The notes under the pieces were generated by a model. That model was not told where the DNA came from and did not search any database. It saw only the letters and a list, made by a program, of their open reading frames with translations. A DNA stretch of 64,000 bases from Clostridia bacterium (lineage in GTDB: Bacteria; Bacillota; Clostridia; Christensenellales; CAG-138), in assembly GCA_017514685.1 (NCBI GenBank), contig JAFWJN010000056.1, positions 57,609 to 121,608 on the forward strand, written 5' to 3'. Made by a program: the position numbers and the translations under genes. Shown here one piece after another: positions 1 to 8,116 of this stretch. Position 1 is the stretch's first letter. Every line of letters starts with the position of its first letter.

Positions 1-486
1 AGCTATATGCTGATTCTTTCAAACCTTGCAAAAACAAAAGAAGATGCACGGAAAATGCTCGCAAAAGCTCTTTACAGCGGGGAGGGCCTGACTAAATTAC
101 AGCAGATGATTTCAGCACAGGGAGGGGATGCATCCTATCTTTGTCTGGACCGTATCGATGAACTCTGCCAAACGAAAATCATTAAGCCTGTGTATTCGCT
201 GAAGGAAGGTTTTATTACAGCGATTGAAGCACAGAAAATTGGCACAGCGGCACAGATGCTTGGCGCGGGCCGTGCGACAAAAGCCGATAAGATCGATCCG
301 GCTGTAGGTCTTGTCATGCAGAAACGCGTTGGTGATTATGTGAAACTTGATGAGCCGCTCTGTATCATGTACATCAATGACGCATCCAAGGCGAAAGCTG
401 CGGAAGAAGAATTCCTGAGTGCGTTTACACTGTCTGATGATAAGCCCGCTCCTGCCCCGATGATTTATGAAATTATTGGAGGGTAA
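1..486 (+). CDS. pdp: Pyrimidine-nucleoside phosphorylase, C-terminal part (5' end outside window)
   Basis: The reading frame is open from the first base, so the gene is clipped on the left. The remaining 161 residues match the C-terminal part of the thymidine/pyrimidine-nucleoside phosphorylase family: the helix with LEKF-like spacing and the AQGGD segment (KLQQMISAQGGD), followed by the small beta barrel domain with GLVMQKRVGDYV. The family reversibly phosphorolyses thymidine, deoxyuridine and uridine to base and (deoxy)ribose-1-phosphate in the cytosol. The active-site region lies upstream and cannot be checked, so the choice between deoA (thymidine only) and pdp (broad) is inferred from the likely Firmicute host. 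A deoC gene for the next step of deoxyribose catabolism occurs elsewhere in the window. polA starts 4 bases after the stop. Confidence 0.85.
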   Translation, partial: SYMLILSNLAKTKEDARKMLAKALYSGEGLTKLQQMISAQGGDASYLCLDRIDELCQTKIIKPVYSLKEGFITAIEAQKIGTAAQMLGAGRATKADKIDPAVGLVMQKRVGDYVKLDEPLCIMYINDASKAKAAEEEFLSAFTLSDDKPAPAPMIYEIIGG

Positions 487-490
487 CCTC

Positions 491-3067
491 TTGGAAAAGC
501 AGTCAGAACAAAATAATCTCCTTTTGGCAATCGATGGTAACAGTCTGCTTTATCAGGCTTATTACGCGTTTTTTAAAGTAAATCTGACGACGCGAGACGG
601 ATTCCCGACCGGAGCATTGAAAGGTTTTTTTACTAAGCTTATGGAGCTTTTAAAGTATAATCCCTCCCATTTACTGGTCGCTTTTGATGTCCATGCTCCT
701 ACCTTTCGGCATGAACGGTATGCTGATTATAAGGCCGGGAGAAAACCTCCGACAGAGGATCTTCTGATGCAGATGAAAGAAATCCGCCCCCTTCTGAACA
801 AGATGGGAATCCGGGTTATTGAGTGCCAGGGATTTGAGGCGGATGATATTTTGGGCACCTTTTCGCGGAAAGCCGAGGCGGAAGGAATGGAGACCCTGAT
901 TGTTACGGGCGACCGGGATTCTTTCCAGCTGATTACAGATCATACAAAGATTTATTATACCAAGGATAACACCATTATTACGCGGTCCGAACTTGAAAAG
1001 CGATACGGGTTAGAGCCAGAACAAATGCGTGATCTGAAAGCGCTTATGGGGGATTCCTCCGATAATATCCCCGGGATTGCCGGTGTCGGGGAAAAGACTG
1101 CACTGAATCTGCTTGCCCGGTACGGGAGCCTGAACGGCGTCCTTGAACACGGGAATGAGATAACGGGAAAGTTAGGGGAGAGAGTCCGGGAAGGAACGGA
1201 AGATGCGCAGTTTTCATACTGGCTCGGCACAATTGTATGCGATGCGCCGGTGAAAGAAACAATCGATGACTGCAGATTTGATATTTCCGAAATGGCAAAC
1301 GGCAGACCGCGTTTGATGGAACTGGAATTGCAGTCCATTGCCGGAAAACTGCCGGAACAGAAAGAGACTGATTGTTTCGGTCGGAATTTTTCCCCGGAAG
1401 TGATATCGGTTCATAATTCCGAAGAATTAGCAGCTGTTCTGAATAAACATGCTTCTGATCATGAAATTGCGGTTCTGAGTGAACCAGCGTTAAGTTTTGC
1501 GTTTGATTCAGACCGGGCCTATGTTTTATCAGCCGGTGAAACGCTGTTCGATATTCCTATGGATGAAACGGACGCGTATCGTGAACTTCGTCAGTTTATA
1601 CTTTCCAACAGGAATATTAAAATTCTTGCATATGAAGCAAAGAACCTTCTTCATAGGATGTTTGAAGAAGATGATACGCTGCCTTGTATTGGATTTGATG
1701 CCAAAATTGCTGATTACCTGCTGTCAAGCAACAGACCGACAGAGAATATCAACGTGTTTTGCAATACGTATTTGCAGACGGAACATCCCAATGCGGCTGC
1801 ACTCTTTGTTGTTCGCTCAATGATGGAAGAGTCTTTGGAGACAGCGGGGATGACTTCTCTGTACAGAGATATGGAAATGCCGTTGCAGCTTGTTCTGTTT
1901 GACATGGAGAGAACTGGAATCCGGGTTGATCGGAAGATTCTGGAAGATTTGCATTCTCAGTTTCATTCATCGGCCGAATCATTGGAGCAGTCAATCTATC
2001 AGCGTGCGGGCGAAACGTTCAATATCCTTTCTCCGAAGCAGCTGGGATCGATTCTGTTTGAAAAGATGGGATTGCCTGCGAAAAAAAAGAACAAGACGGG
2101 TTACTCTACCGATGCGGACGCTTTGGAAGCAATTGCTCATCTCGATCCTATCGTTGAAAATGTTTTACAATATCGTTTTCTGACAAAGCTGGACAGTACT
2201 TTTATAGAAGGATTGCTGAAGCAGCAGTCAGACGACGAGAGAGTGCATACAAGGTTTATGCAGTGTGTGACAGCGACCGGCAGAATCTCGAGCGTGGAAC
2301 CGAATTTACAGAATATTCCGGTTAGAACACCTGAAGGAAGAGAGATTCGGAAAGCTTTTGTTCCGAGTGAAGGAAACGTATTTGTCGGAGCGGATTATTC
2401 TCAGATTGAATTAAGGCTTTTGGCTCATATCAGCAACGACGCAGCTTTTATCAATGCCTTTAATTCCGGAGAGGATATTCATTCCAGAACCGCTTCAGAG
2501 GTATTTCACGTTTCTCCGGAACAGGTGACGGGAGAACTTCGGAGTGCGGCGAAAGCTGTAAATTTCGGCATCGTATACGGGATATCAGACTTTGGACTTG
2601 CAAAAAATATCGGGGTTCCGGTTAAAACTGCTGCCTCATATATCCGGAGTTATTTTGAACGTTATCCCGATGTTGAAAAATATCTGAAGGACAGCGTGGA
2701 AAACGGAAAAGAAAAGGGCTATGCTGTAACGCTTTTCGGCCGTCGCAGACCGCTTCCGGAATTAAAAAGCAGCAATTATAATGTAAGGCAGTTTGGAGAG
2801 CGGGTCGCGATGAACATGCCGATTCAGGGAAGTGCTGCTGACATCATAAAGCTCGCAATGGTGGAAGTCAGCGGAAAACTGCGCGAGAAAGGTTTGAAAG
2901 CGAAGCTGGTGCTTCAGATTCATGATGAACTGATCGTAGATTGCCCAAAGGAAGAAGCGGAAACTGTTTCGATGCTGATGCAAAGCTGCATGGAGAATGT
3001 TGTGAAGCTGAAAGTCAAGCTTGTAGCTGACGCAAAGATCGGGAATAGCTGGTTTGAAACAAAATGA
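491..3067 (+). CDS. polA: DNA polymerase I with inactive proofreading domain
   Basis: Family A DNA polymerase of 858 residues, used in Okazaki fragment maturation and repair. The N-terminal 290 residues form the 5'-3' flap exonuclease (IDGNS start, GFEADD, GDRDSFQL, DSSDNIPG). The middle domain lacks the catalytic DxE of 3'-5' exonucleases (the segment reads SEPALSFAFD), so proofreading is probably lost, as in Bacillus. The polymerase domain has motif A DYSQIELRLL (D near 635), motif B RSAAKAVNFGIVYG and motif C QIHDELIVD (near 811). I chose the TTG at 491 because GGAGGG lies 7 bases upstream and the protein then starts right before the usual LLxIDGN; an ATG at 467 is in frame but has no ribosome site and lies inside the preceding gene. 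The stop overlaps coaE by 4 bases. Confidence 0.97.
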   Translation: MEKQSEQNNLLLAIDGNSLLYQAYYAFFKVNLTTRDGFPTGALKGFFTKLMELLKYNPSHLLVAFDVHAPTFRHERYADYKAGRKPPTEDLLMQMKEIRPLLNKMGIRVIECQGFEADDILGTFSRKAEAEGMETLIVTGDRDSFQLITDHTKIYYTKDNTIITRSELEKRYGLEPEQMRDLKALMGDSSDNIPGIAGVGEKTALNLLARYGSLNGVLEHGNEITGKLGERVREGTEDAQFSYWLGTIVCDAPVKETIDDCRFDISEMANGRPRLMELELQSIAGKLPEQKETDCFGRNFSPEVISVHNSEELAAVLNKHASDHEIAVLSEPALSFAFDSDRAYVLSAGETLFDIPMDETDAYRELRQFILSNRNIKILAYEAKNLLHRMFEEDDTLPCIGFDAKIADYLLSSNRPTENINVFCNTYLQTEHPNAAALFVVRSMMEESLETAGMTSLYRDMEMPLQLVLFDMERTGIRVDRKILEDLHSQFHSSAESLEQSIYQRAGETFNILSPKQLGSILFEKMGLPAKKKNKTGYSTDADALEAIAHLDPIVENVLQYRFLTKLDSTFIEGLLKQQSDDERVHTRFMQCVTATGRISSVEPNLQNIPVRTPEGREIRKAFVPSEGNVFVGADYSQIELRLLAHISNDAAFINAFNSGEDIHSRTASEVFHVSPEQVTGELRSAAKAVNFGIVYGISDFGLAKNIGVPVKTAASYIRSYFERYPDVEKYLKDSVENGKEKGYAVTLFGRRRPLPELKSSNYNVRQFGERVAMNMPIQGSAADIIKLAMVEVSGKLREKGLKAKLVLQIHDELIVDCPKEEAETVSMLMQSCMENVVKLKVKLVADAKIGNSWFETK

Positions 3068-3669
3068 CGGATCATCATATCATTATCGGATTAACAGGCG
3101 GAATCGGTTCCGGAAAAAGTTCTGCCGCACACGTTTTTGCAAAGAAGGATATTCCTGTTCTGGATGCGGACTTTTTTTCAAGGAATGCTCTTGAAACAGG
3201 AACCGACTGCTATTATAAAACGGTTGATTTGTTCGGAAAAGAATGCTTGAATCCTGATGAAAGCATTAACAGAAAATATGTAGCGGAGCTCGTTTTCTCC
3301 GATCTATCCCTAAGAGAGCAGTTAAACGCAATCATTCATCCATTCGTTCAAACCATGCTGATTAATGAAACAAAAAAACTGAGTTCTCGGTTTGTGGTTT
3401 GGGAAGTTCCGCTTCTTTTTGAAAGCGGGTTTGATCAGAAGTGTGATGTGACAGTTGCTGTTCTTTGCAGTGAAAAGATTCGGATCAGAAGAATCATGGA
3501 AAGAGACCATGTGAGCAGAAAACAGGCCAAGTCGAGGATCGATGCGCAATTGACAGATCGGCAGAGAAAAGAGAAAGCGGATTATACGATTCGAAATGAA
3601 GGCGATCTGGAACAACTGGAAAAAAAGGTGATTTCTCTGCTTGAGCAACTGGAGGCACAGTATGAGTAA
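3064..3669 (+). CDS. coaE: Dephospho-CoA kinase
   Basis: Phosphorylates the 3'-OH of dephospho-CoA with ATP, the last step of coenzyme A synthesis, in the cytosol. The 201-residue length is standard. The Walker A motif GGIGSGKS is at residues 12-19, followed by the DAD substrate motif (VLDADFF) and the lid with ERDHVSRKQAKSRIDAQ, all typical of CoaE. Its ATG overlaps the polA stop as ATGA, which implies translational coupling; the polA-coaE order is common in Firmicutes. The next gene, a lytic transglycosylase, begins 8 bases before the stop. Confidence 0.97.
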   Translation: MTDHHIIIGLTGGIGSGKSSAAHVFAKKDIPVLDADFFSRNALETGTDCYYKTVDLFGKECLNPDESINRKYVAELVFSDLSLREQLNAIIHPFVQTMLINETKKLSSRFVVWEVPLLFESGFDQKCDVTVAVLCSEKIRIRRIMERDHVSRKQAKSRIDAQLTDRQRKEKADYTIRNEGDLEQLEKKVISLLEQLEAQYE

Positions 3670-4306
3670 GAAACAAAAAACGATACTCATTACGTGCGTT
3701 TGCATTGCCGTGACGCTGGTTATAGTTTTAGTATTGGTTCTGCTGATCATACCGGGAATTTTAAAGCACGTTTTTGTCCTGTCATTTGCGGACCTGATTG
3801 AGCAGTACAGTTATGAGAACGAAGTGGATCCTTATCTGACGGCTGCTGTAATCTTTTGCGAGAGTAAATATGACCCGGATGCAGTAAGCAGGGCAGGAGC
3901 CCGCGGGTTGATGCAGATCATGCCCGCCACAGGTCAGGAGATAGCAGAAACTCTTGGAGTCCCTTATGGCGATGATACGCTTTTTGATCCGGAAACATCC
4001 ATTCGGTTCGGGACCTATTACCTGAGATACCTGTTGAATCGGTTTGACAACCGGATACCGGTTGCGGTTGCTGCCTACAATGCCGGCCCGGGAAAAGCGA
4101 GCCAGTGGCTGAATGAATACGGGTTAAACGAAGAAGGTGCAATACGGTATATCCCTTACGGTGAGACTGACAGATACGTGACCAAAGTATTGAAGGTCAA
4201 AAAAATATATGAAATTCTTTATCGGAACGTTTTCTCAGCGCCCGATAAAACACAGGAGACGATTTATGTTGCTGATAATTACAGCGCTTGTGGTCCTCGT
4301 TCTTGA
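3662..4306 (+). CDS. Membrane-anchored lytic transglycosylase (SLT domain)
   Basis: A 214-residue murein lytic transglycosylase that would cleave the MurNAc-GlcNAc bond in peptidoglycan on the outer face of the membrane. One long hydrophobic segment (about residues 8-34) without a clear cleavage site suggests an N-terminal anchor. The SLT domain follows: catalytic Glu in FCESKYDPDA (about residue 67), the GLMQIMPATG motif and AAYNAGPG. The start at 3662 has GGAGG 6 bases upstream, whereas the longer in-frame ATG at 3641 has none. It overlaps coaE by 8 bases and lspA by 41 bases. The same coaE-slt arrangement (YjbJ-like) is familiar in Clostridia; the specific in vivo role is unknown. Confidence 0.93.
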   Translation: MSKKQKTILITCVCIAVTLVIVLVLVLLIIPGILKHVFVLSFADLIEQYSYENEVDPYLTAAVIFCESKYDPDAVSRAGARGLMQIMPATGQEIAETLGVPYGDDTLFDPETSIRFGTYYLRYLLNRFDNRIPVAVAAYNAGPGKASQWLNEYGLNEEGAIRYIPYGETDRYVTKVLKVKKIYEILYRNVFSAPDKTQETIYVADNYSACGPRS

Positions 4307-4973
4307 CCAGGCATCCAAATATGGTATTTTCTACGGCTTTGTCGTTGACCGCCTTGGGTATCAGGGGGCGGCAAATGACCTTGCTGCACTGAAGACGTTC
4401 CTGTCCGGAGTCACAAACTTAAACAGCATTCCAAAGGATGGGAATTTTATTGTAATCAGTTTTACGGCGAACGACGCCGCACTTTTCGGAATAGGAAATG
4501 GAAACGAGTGGGCGGTACGCTTGCTGTCTGCCCTGACTGCGGTGTTCTTGGCTTTGCTTTTGTTCTTCGCAATCAGAACAGCTAAGAAACAAAATAAACT
4601 GGATGCAATTGTCTTCGGGCTCATCATCGGGGGGTCAATAGGAAACCTGTATGACAGAATCCTACTCGGTTACGTCAGAGACATGATCTATGTCAAAATA
4701 ATAGACTTTCCGATTTTTAACATAGCGGATTCTGCTATCTGCATTGCTATCGGGCTGCTCGTTATTGAAGCTTTGTTTATCAAAAAAGATGGGGTCTTCG
4801 AACTGATAGAAGATGATGTCAGATGGCTTTTCCATCTGAAGACCCGTCAGGAAGCGGAAGCTTTGGAAAAGGAAAGAAAAAAGAAACATCTTTCCAGATT
4901 TGAAGAAGAGATACCGGAAGAAGAACAAACAGGATCAGAAGAGGATCATCTAAAGGAGAAGGACCCGGAATGA
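4266..4973 (+). CDS. lspA: Lipoprotein signal peptidase II, divergent with charged C-terminal tail
   Basis: Cleaves the signal peptide of diacylglyceryl-modified prolipoproteins in the membrane. The 235-residue protein has the conserved first helix with LDQASKY, and the two catalytic aspartates are in GGSIGNLYDRI (D130) and FNIADSAI (D155). It is odd in two ways: the first extracytoplasmic loop is long and the usual NxGAAFG motif appears as ANDAALFGIG, and after the last helix (about residue 180) there is a 50-residue Glu/Lys-rich cytoplasmic tail, so the protein is longer than the usual 150-170. Start 4266 has AGGAG 7 bases upstream; the longer in-frame ATG at 4209 lies in slt and lacks one. 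At least two lipoprotein substrates lie in this window. Overlaps rluD by ATGA. Confidence 0.92.
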   Translation: MLLIITALVVLVLDQASKYGIFYGFVVDRLGYQGAANDLAALKTFLSGVTNLNSIPKDGNFIVISFTANDAALFGIGNGNEWAVRLLSALTAVFLALLLFFAIRTAKKQNKLDAIVFGLIIGGSIGNLYDRILLGYVRDMIYVKIIDFPIFNIADSAICIAIGLLVIEALFIKKDGVFELIEDDVRWLFHLKTRQEAEALEKERKKKHLSRFEEEIPEEEQTGSEEDHLKEKDPE

Positions 4974-5905
4974 GCGCGGAAACACGCATATGGGTAGCGG
5001 AGGCGTCCGGTGCGAGAGCGGATGCGTATCTTGCGTCTATCTCAGATTACACAAGATCTCAGATACAGAAGTGGATCAAAAACGGTGCGCTTCTGGTAAA
5101 TGGAATTGCCGTAAAGCCAAATACCATAATCAAAAAAGACGATCTGATCAAATTAACGGTCCCCGAAACAGAACAATTGGAAGTTGTTCCGCAGGATATT
5201 CCGATAGATATCGTTTATGAAGATGAAGCTCTTTGCGTCATCAATAAACCAAAAGGACTTGTAGTGCATCCGGCAGCAGGCAATCCCGACGGGACCCTTG
5301 TAAACGCTCTTTTATATCATTTTTCAAGTTTGAGCACAATCGGAGGAGCGATTCGTCCCGGGATTGTTCATCGGATCGATAAGGATACATCAGGCTTGCT
5401 TGTTGTTGCGAAGAATGATTTCGCACATGAGAAACTTGCAAAACAATTTGCGGACCATTCCGCAAGAAGAACCTATCTGTGCATTGTGCATGGCAATCTG
5501 AAAGAAGATTTTGGCACGGTGGATGCACCGATCGGAAGGCATCCGACGGACAGAAAAAAGATGGCTGTTGTCAAAGACGGAAGGGAAGCGGTTACTCATT
5601 GGCAAGTCATAGCCAGATACGGCGATATGACTTTTTTACGGGTAAAACTTGAAACCGGAAGAACACATCAGATACGCGTTCACATGGCGTATATAAAGCA
5701 TCCGATTGCAGGCGATCCGCTGTACGGGTCAAAAGCTCCAAGACTCGGCCTTGAGTCACAGGCACTTCATGGCTACAGGCTCGATTTGATACATCCAATT
5801 TCAGATAAGCATATGACGTTTTATGCTCCATTACCGGAAGATATGACCACTGCATTAAAAAGATTGTCTCCGGACGGGATACTTCCGACATGGGAAGAGG
5901 ATTAA
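4970..5905 (+). CDS. rluD: RluA/RluD-family 23S rRNA pseudouridine synthase
   Basis: Converts uridine to pseudouridine, most likely in 23S rRNA. An N-terminal S4 RNA-binding domain (about residues 12-75, with RADAYLASI and KNGALLVNG) precedes the catalytic domain with HRIDKDTSGLLVVAK, where the Asp of RID (about 137) is the nucleophile, and the C-terminal ETGRTHQIRVHMA motif. The length of 311 is typical. It is coupled to lspA by an ATGA overlap, the usual order in Firmicutes (ylyB next to lspA). Firmicutes carry several RluD-like paralogues, so the exact target uridines cannot be read from sequence. A ribosome site GGAG lies 10 bases before the start. Confidence 0.9.
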   Translation: MSAETRIWVAEASGARADAYLASISDYTRSQIQKWIKNGALLVNGIAVKPNTIIKKDDLIKLTVPETEQLEVVPQDIPIDIVYEDEALCVINKPKGLVVHPAAGNPDGTLVNALLYHFSSLSTIGGAIRPGIVHRIDKDTSGLLVVAKNDFAHEKLAKQFADHSARRTYLCIVHGNLKEDFGTVDAPIGRHPTDRKKMAVVKDGREAVTHWQVIARYGDMTFLRVKLETGRTHQIRVHMAYIKHPIAGDPLYGSKAPRLGLESQALHGYRLDLIHPISDKHMTFYAPLPEDMTTALKRLSPDGILPTWEED

Positions 5906-5908
5906 ATT

Positions 5909-7786
5909 ATGATAAAGATAATAAGAAATATAATATTACTTACTCTGGCAGCGGTTCTTTTTCTGTCTTCATTCGGATGTGCTTATACGATTCTAGGATG
6001 CACGGCATTGAGCTGTGTTCCGGATGAAGTAAAGGATAAAGTGGAAGAAGTTGTAAAAGAAGAGTTTACATCAAATATTCCTCAAGTGATTTCTTCGCTG
6101 AATACTCCTGAAACAACACAAAGCCCATCCGATAAAACAGGAGGAAACGAAGCGGCTAATACGGCTTTCCAATCTTTGGACCGGGAGATTTTTACCTGGT
6201 ATGTTACATCGGATATCATAACTCTTGACCAGTATTGCTATGATCCGGCGTCTTTCGGAATTGATGAAAAATCTGTTCCGGTCACACTGGGAGACTTTAC
6301 CGAGGAATACATGAATCAATGGATCGCTGACTGCAAAAGATGGCTCGACCGTCTGCAGAAGTTGGATTATGAGAATCTGAGTGAACAATATCAGTTCGCG
6401 TATGATAATTACGTACGGTATTTTACAAATGAAATCTCTTATGACGGTCTCTTCTATTACCAGGAACCGCTTGATGAGTATGTTGGACTTCAGGTAAACC
6501 TTCCGCTGACTTTCGGATTATATGAGTTCCGCGAAAAACAGGATGTTGAGAATTATCTTGTGCTGCTGGCGGATGTTCCCAGATATTTCGGGCAGGTACT
6601 GAAACAACAGCAAAAACGTGCGGAAATGGGACTCTTTATGACGGAACCGATGCTGGATTCCGTTCTCAAAGATATTAAAAACATCGTGGATGGAAGAGAA
6701 TCCAATTATTTGTATAATACATTTCGGGAAGAACTGGACTCGGTCGGCTGGCTGACAGATAACGAAAAAGCAGAGTACTATGATCAGAATGATCAATTGG
6801 TGCATGATACTTTTACAGACGCATATGTTATGCTAGGGAAAGGCCTGGAAGCTCTTCGTCCCTACTGCAGGGCAAATACCGGGGCGAAGCAGGTAAGTGA
6901 GGACGCGCTGAAATATTTTACTTTGGAAATGAATGTTCAGTCTGCATCGAACTTTACGCTTCAGGAGGCATCTGACTTTTTGGAACAGATTTCATCCGAA
7001 CTGTATCAGGAACTCACTTATGCTTACAGAAAAGCATCGGGAAAGGAACTTGAGATTACAACCGGAACAATTGAAGGAGACGAAAGGTATCTTAAAACAA
7101 TCATTACGGACATTGTTCCTCCGATGCCTGCTGTTCAGGTGAAATATAAGAATATTCCGGAAGAACTGCAGGAAGGATTCAGCCCGGCTGCATATCTGAT
7201 TCCTGCGCTCGATCACTATCAGGAAAATACAATACTGATTAATCCGAGTGTCAATACAGATCTCCTGACACTGGCTCATGAAGGCTATCCGGGACATATG
7301 TTTCAGTATACTTATCAGTACAATTTAGGAACGGTCCCGCTGTTCCAGATGGCAATTGAACCTGTCGGTTATGCGGAAGGATGGGCGACAAGTGCGGAAT
7401 ACAGCGTTGCCAAAAGAGCAGACATGTTTGGTGCATACGACTGCATTACATCTGTTCTCAATGATAATCTGACAAGTCTGATTATAGCAAAATGCTCCAT
7501 ACTTGCGAATGGATTCGGTTATTCGAAAGATCAGATCCAGGCATATCTTATGGAATGGGGGCTGGAAAACTATGCGGACGAGATTTATCAGATGTCCATG
7601 GATATGCCTGTCTACCGTTTTAAATATGTGATGGGCTTTTGCTATCAGTATAAAATAACGGCAAAGTGCAAAAAAGAACGTAATATTCAGGATAAAGATA
7701 TTTATACCGAATACTTATCCTGGGGCCCCGGATATTTTGATTTGCTCGAAGACAGAATGCAGTCATGGGCGGAAGGTTTATCCTGA
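5909..7786 (+). CDS. DUF885-family putative zinc metallopeptidase lipoprotein
   Basis: A 625-residue exported protein. The N-terminus has a hydrophobic signal segment ending in a lipobox (SSFGC, Cys about 24), so it should be lipidated and held on the outer membrane face after LspA cleavage. The mature protein carries a Ser/Thr/Pro linker (about 55-80) and then a DUF885 domain. The diagnostic HEGYPGH motif, a permuted HExxH-like zinc site, is at about residues 457-463, with EPVGYAEGWA downstream supplying the likely Glu ligand. DUF885 members resemble M32-type carboxypeptidases, but no substrate is established for this one. It follows rluD by 3 bases with AGAGG as ribosome site and is the last gene of the polA cluster; I see no terminator after it. 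Confidence 0.87.
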   Translation: MIKIIRNIILLTLAAVLFLSSFGCAYTILGCTALSCVPDEVKDKVEEVVKEEFTSNIPQVISSLNTPETTQSPSDKTGGNEAANTAFQSLDREIFTWYVTSDIITLDQYCYDPASFGIDEKSVPVTLGDFTEEYMNQWIADCKRWLDRLQKLDYENLSEQYQFAYDNYVRYFTNEISYDGLFYYQEPLDEYVGLQVNLPLTFGLYEFREKQDVENYLVLLADVPRYFGQVLKQQQKRAEMGLFMTEPMLDSVLKDIKNIVDGRESNYLYNTFREELDSVGWLTDNEKAEYYDQNDQLVHDTFTDAYVMLGKGLEALRPYCRANTGAKQVSEDALKYFTLEMNVQSASNFTLQEASDFLEQISSELYQELTYAYRKASGKELEITTGTIEGDERYLKTIITDIVPPMPAVQVKYKNIPEELQEGFSPAAYLIPALDHYQENTILINPSVNTDLLTLAHEGYPGHMFQYTYQYNLGTVPLFQMAIEPVGYAEGWATSAEYSVAKRADMFGAYDCITSVLNDNLTSLIIAKCSILANGFGYSKDQIQAYLMEWGLENYADEIYQMSMDMPVYRFKYVMGFCYQYKITAKCKKERNIQDKDIYTEYLSWGPGYFDLLEDRMQSWAEGLS

Positions 7787-7824
7787 TATAGTGATTTCTA
7801 GTTGTAAACCATGGCAATTTTGTC

Positions 7825-7852
7825 TTGACAAGACAGTTATTTATGTTAAAAT
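7825..7852 (+). promoter_or_regulatory. Promoter of the T-box/valS transcript
   Basis: TTGACA at 7825-7830, a 16-base spacer, and TAAAAT at 7847-7852 preceded by TG (extended -10). It lies just before the T-box leader, so initiation near 7859 would include the whole leader. Confidence 0.8.
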
Positions 7853-7859
7853 TCAATCA

Positions 7860-8098
7860 AATGCTGAGAAAAAGAGGAGTACGGAGATTCATCCGCCAGA
7901 GATACCGTTCCATAGGCTGGAAGGACGGTTCGGGAATTGAAATCCGGAAGGTCGCTTTGGAGCAGGTTCGTTGAACAACAGTAGATGGATCCGTTTTGCT
8001 GCGTTATAAGCTAAAGAGAGAGGCTGTAAAAACAGCCTAACAAAGGTGGTACCGCGAACGTCCCTTTCGTCCTTTGACGAATGGGGCGTTTTATATAT
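7860..8098 (+). promoter_or_regulatory. T-box tRNA-sensing leader of valS
   Basis: The leader contains the conserved T-box sequence AAAGGTGGTACCGCG at 8042-8056, which forms the antiterminator that binds the uncharged tRNA 3' end, directly followed by a strong terminator hairpin. The expected stem I region spans about 7870-7990. The specifier codon cannot be fixed without folding; GTC at 7951-7953 near the 3' side of stem I is a plausible Val codon. Uncharged tRNA-Val should stabilise the antiterminator and switch valS on; valine specificity is inferred mainly from the downstream gene. Confidence 0.9.
8057..8094 (+). terminator. T-box regulated terminator before valS
   Basis: Fifteen-base-pair arms AACGTCCCTTTCGTC and GACGAATGGGGCGTT with one mismatch and a G-U pair, loop of four bases, followed by a short T run. 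It overlaps the T-box antiterminator side, as in classical transcriptional T-boxes. Confidence 0.88.
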
Positions 8099-8116
8099 GT
8101 ACGGAGGATTTTGATT

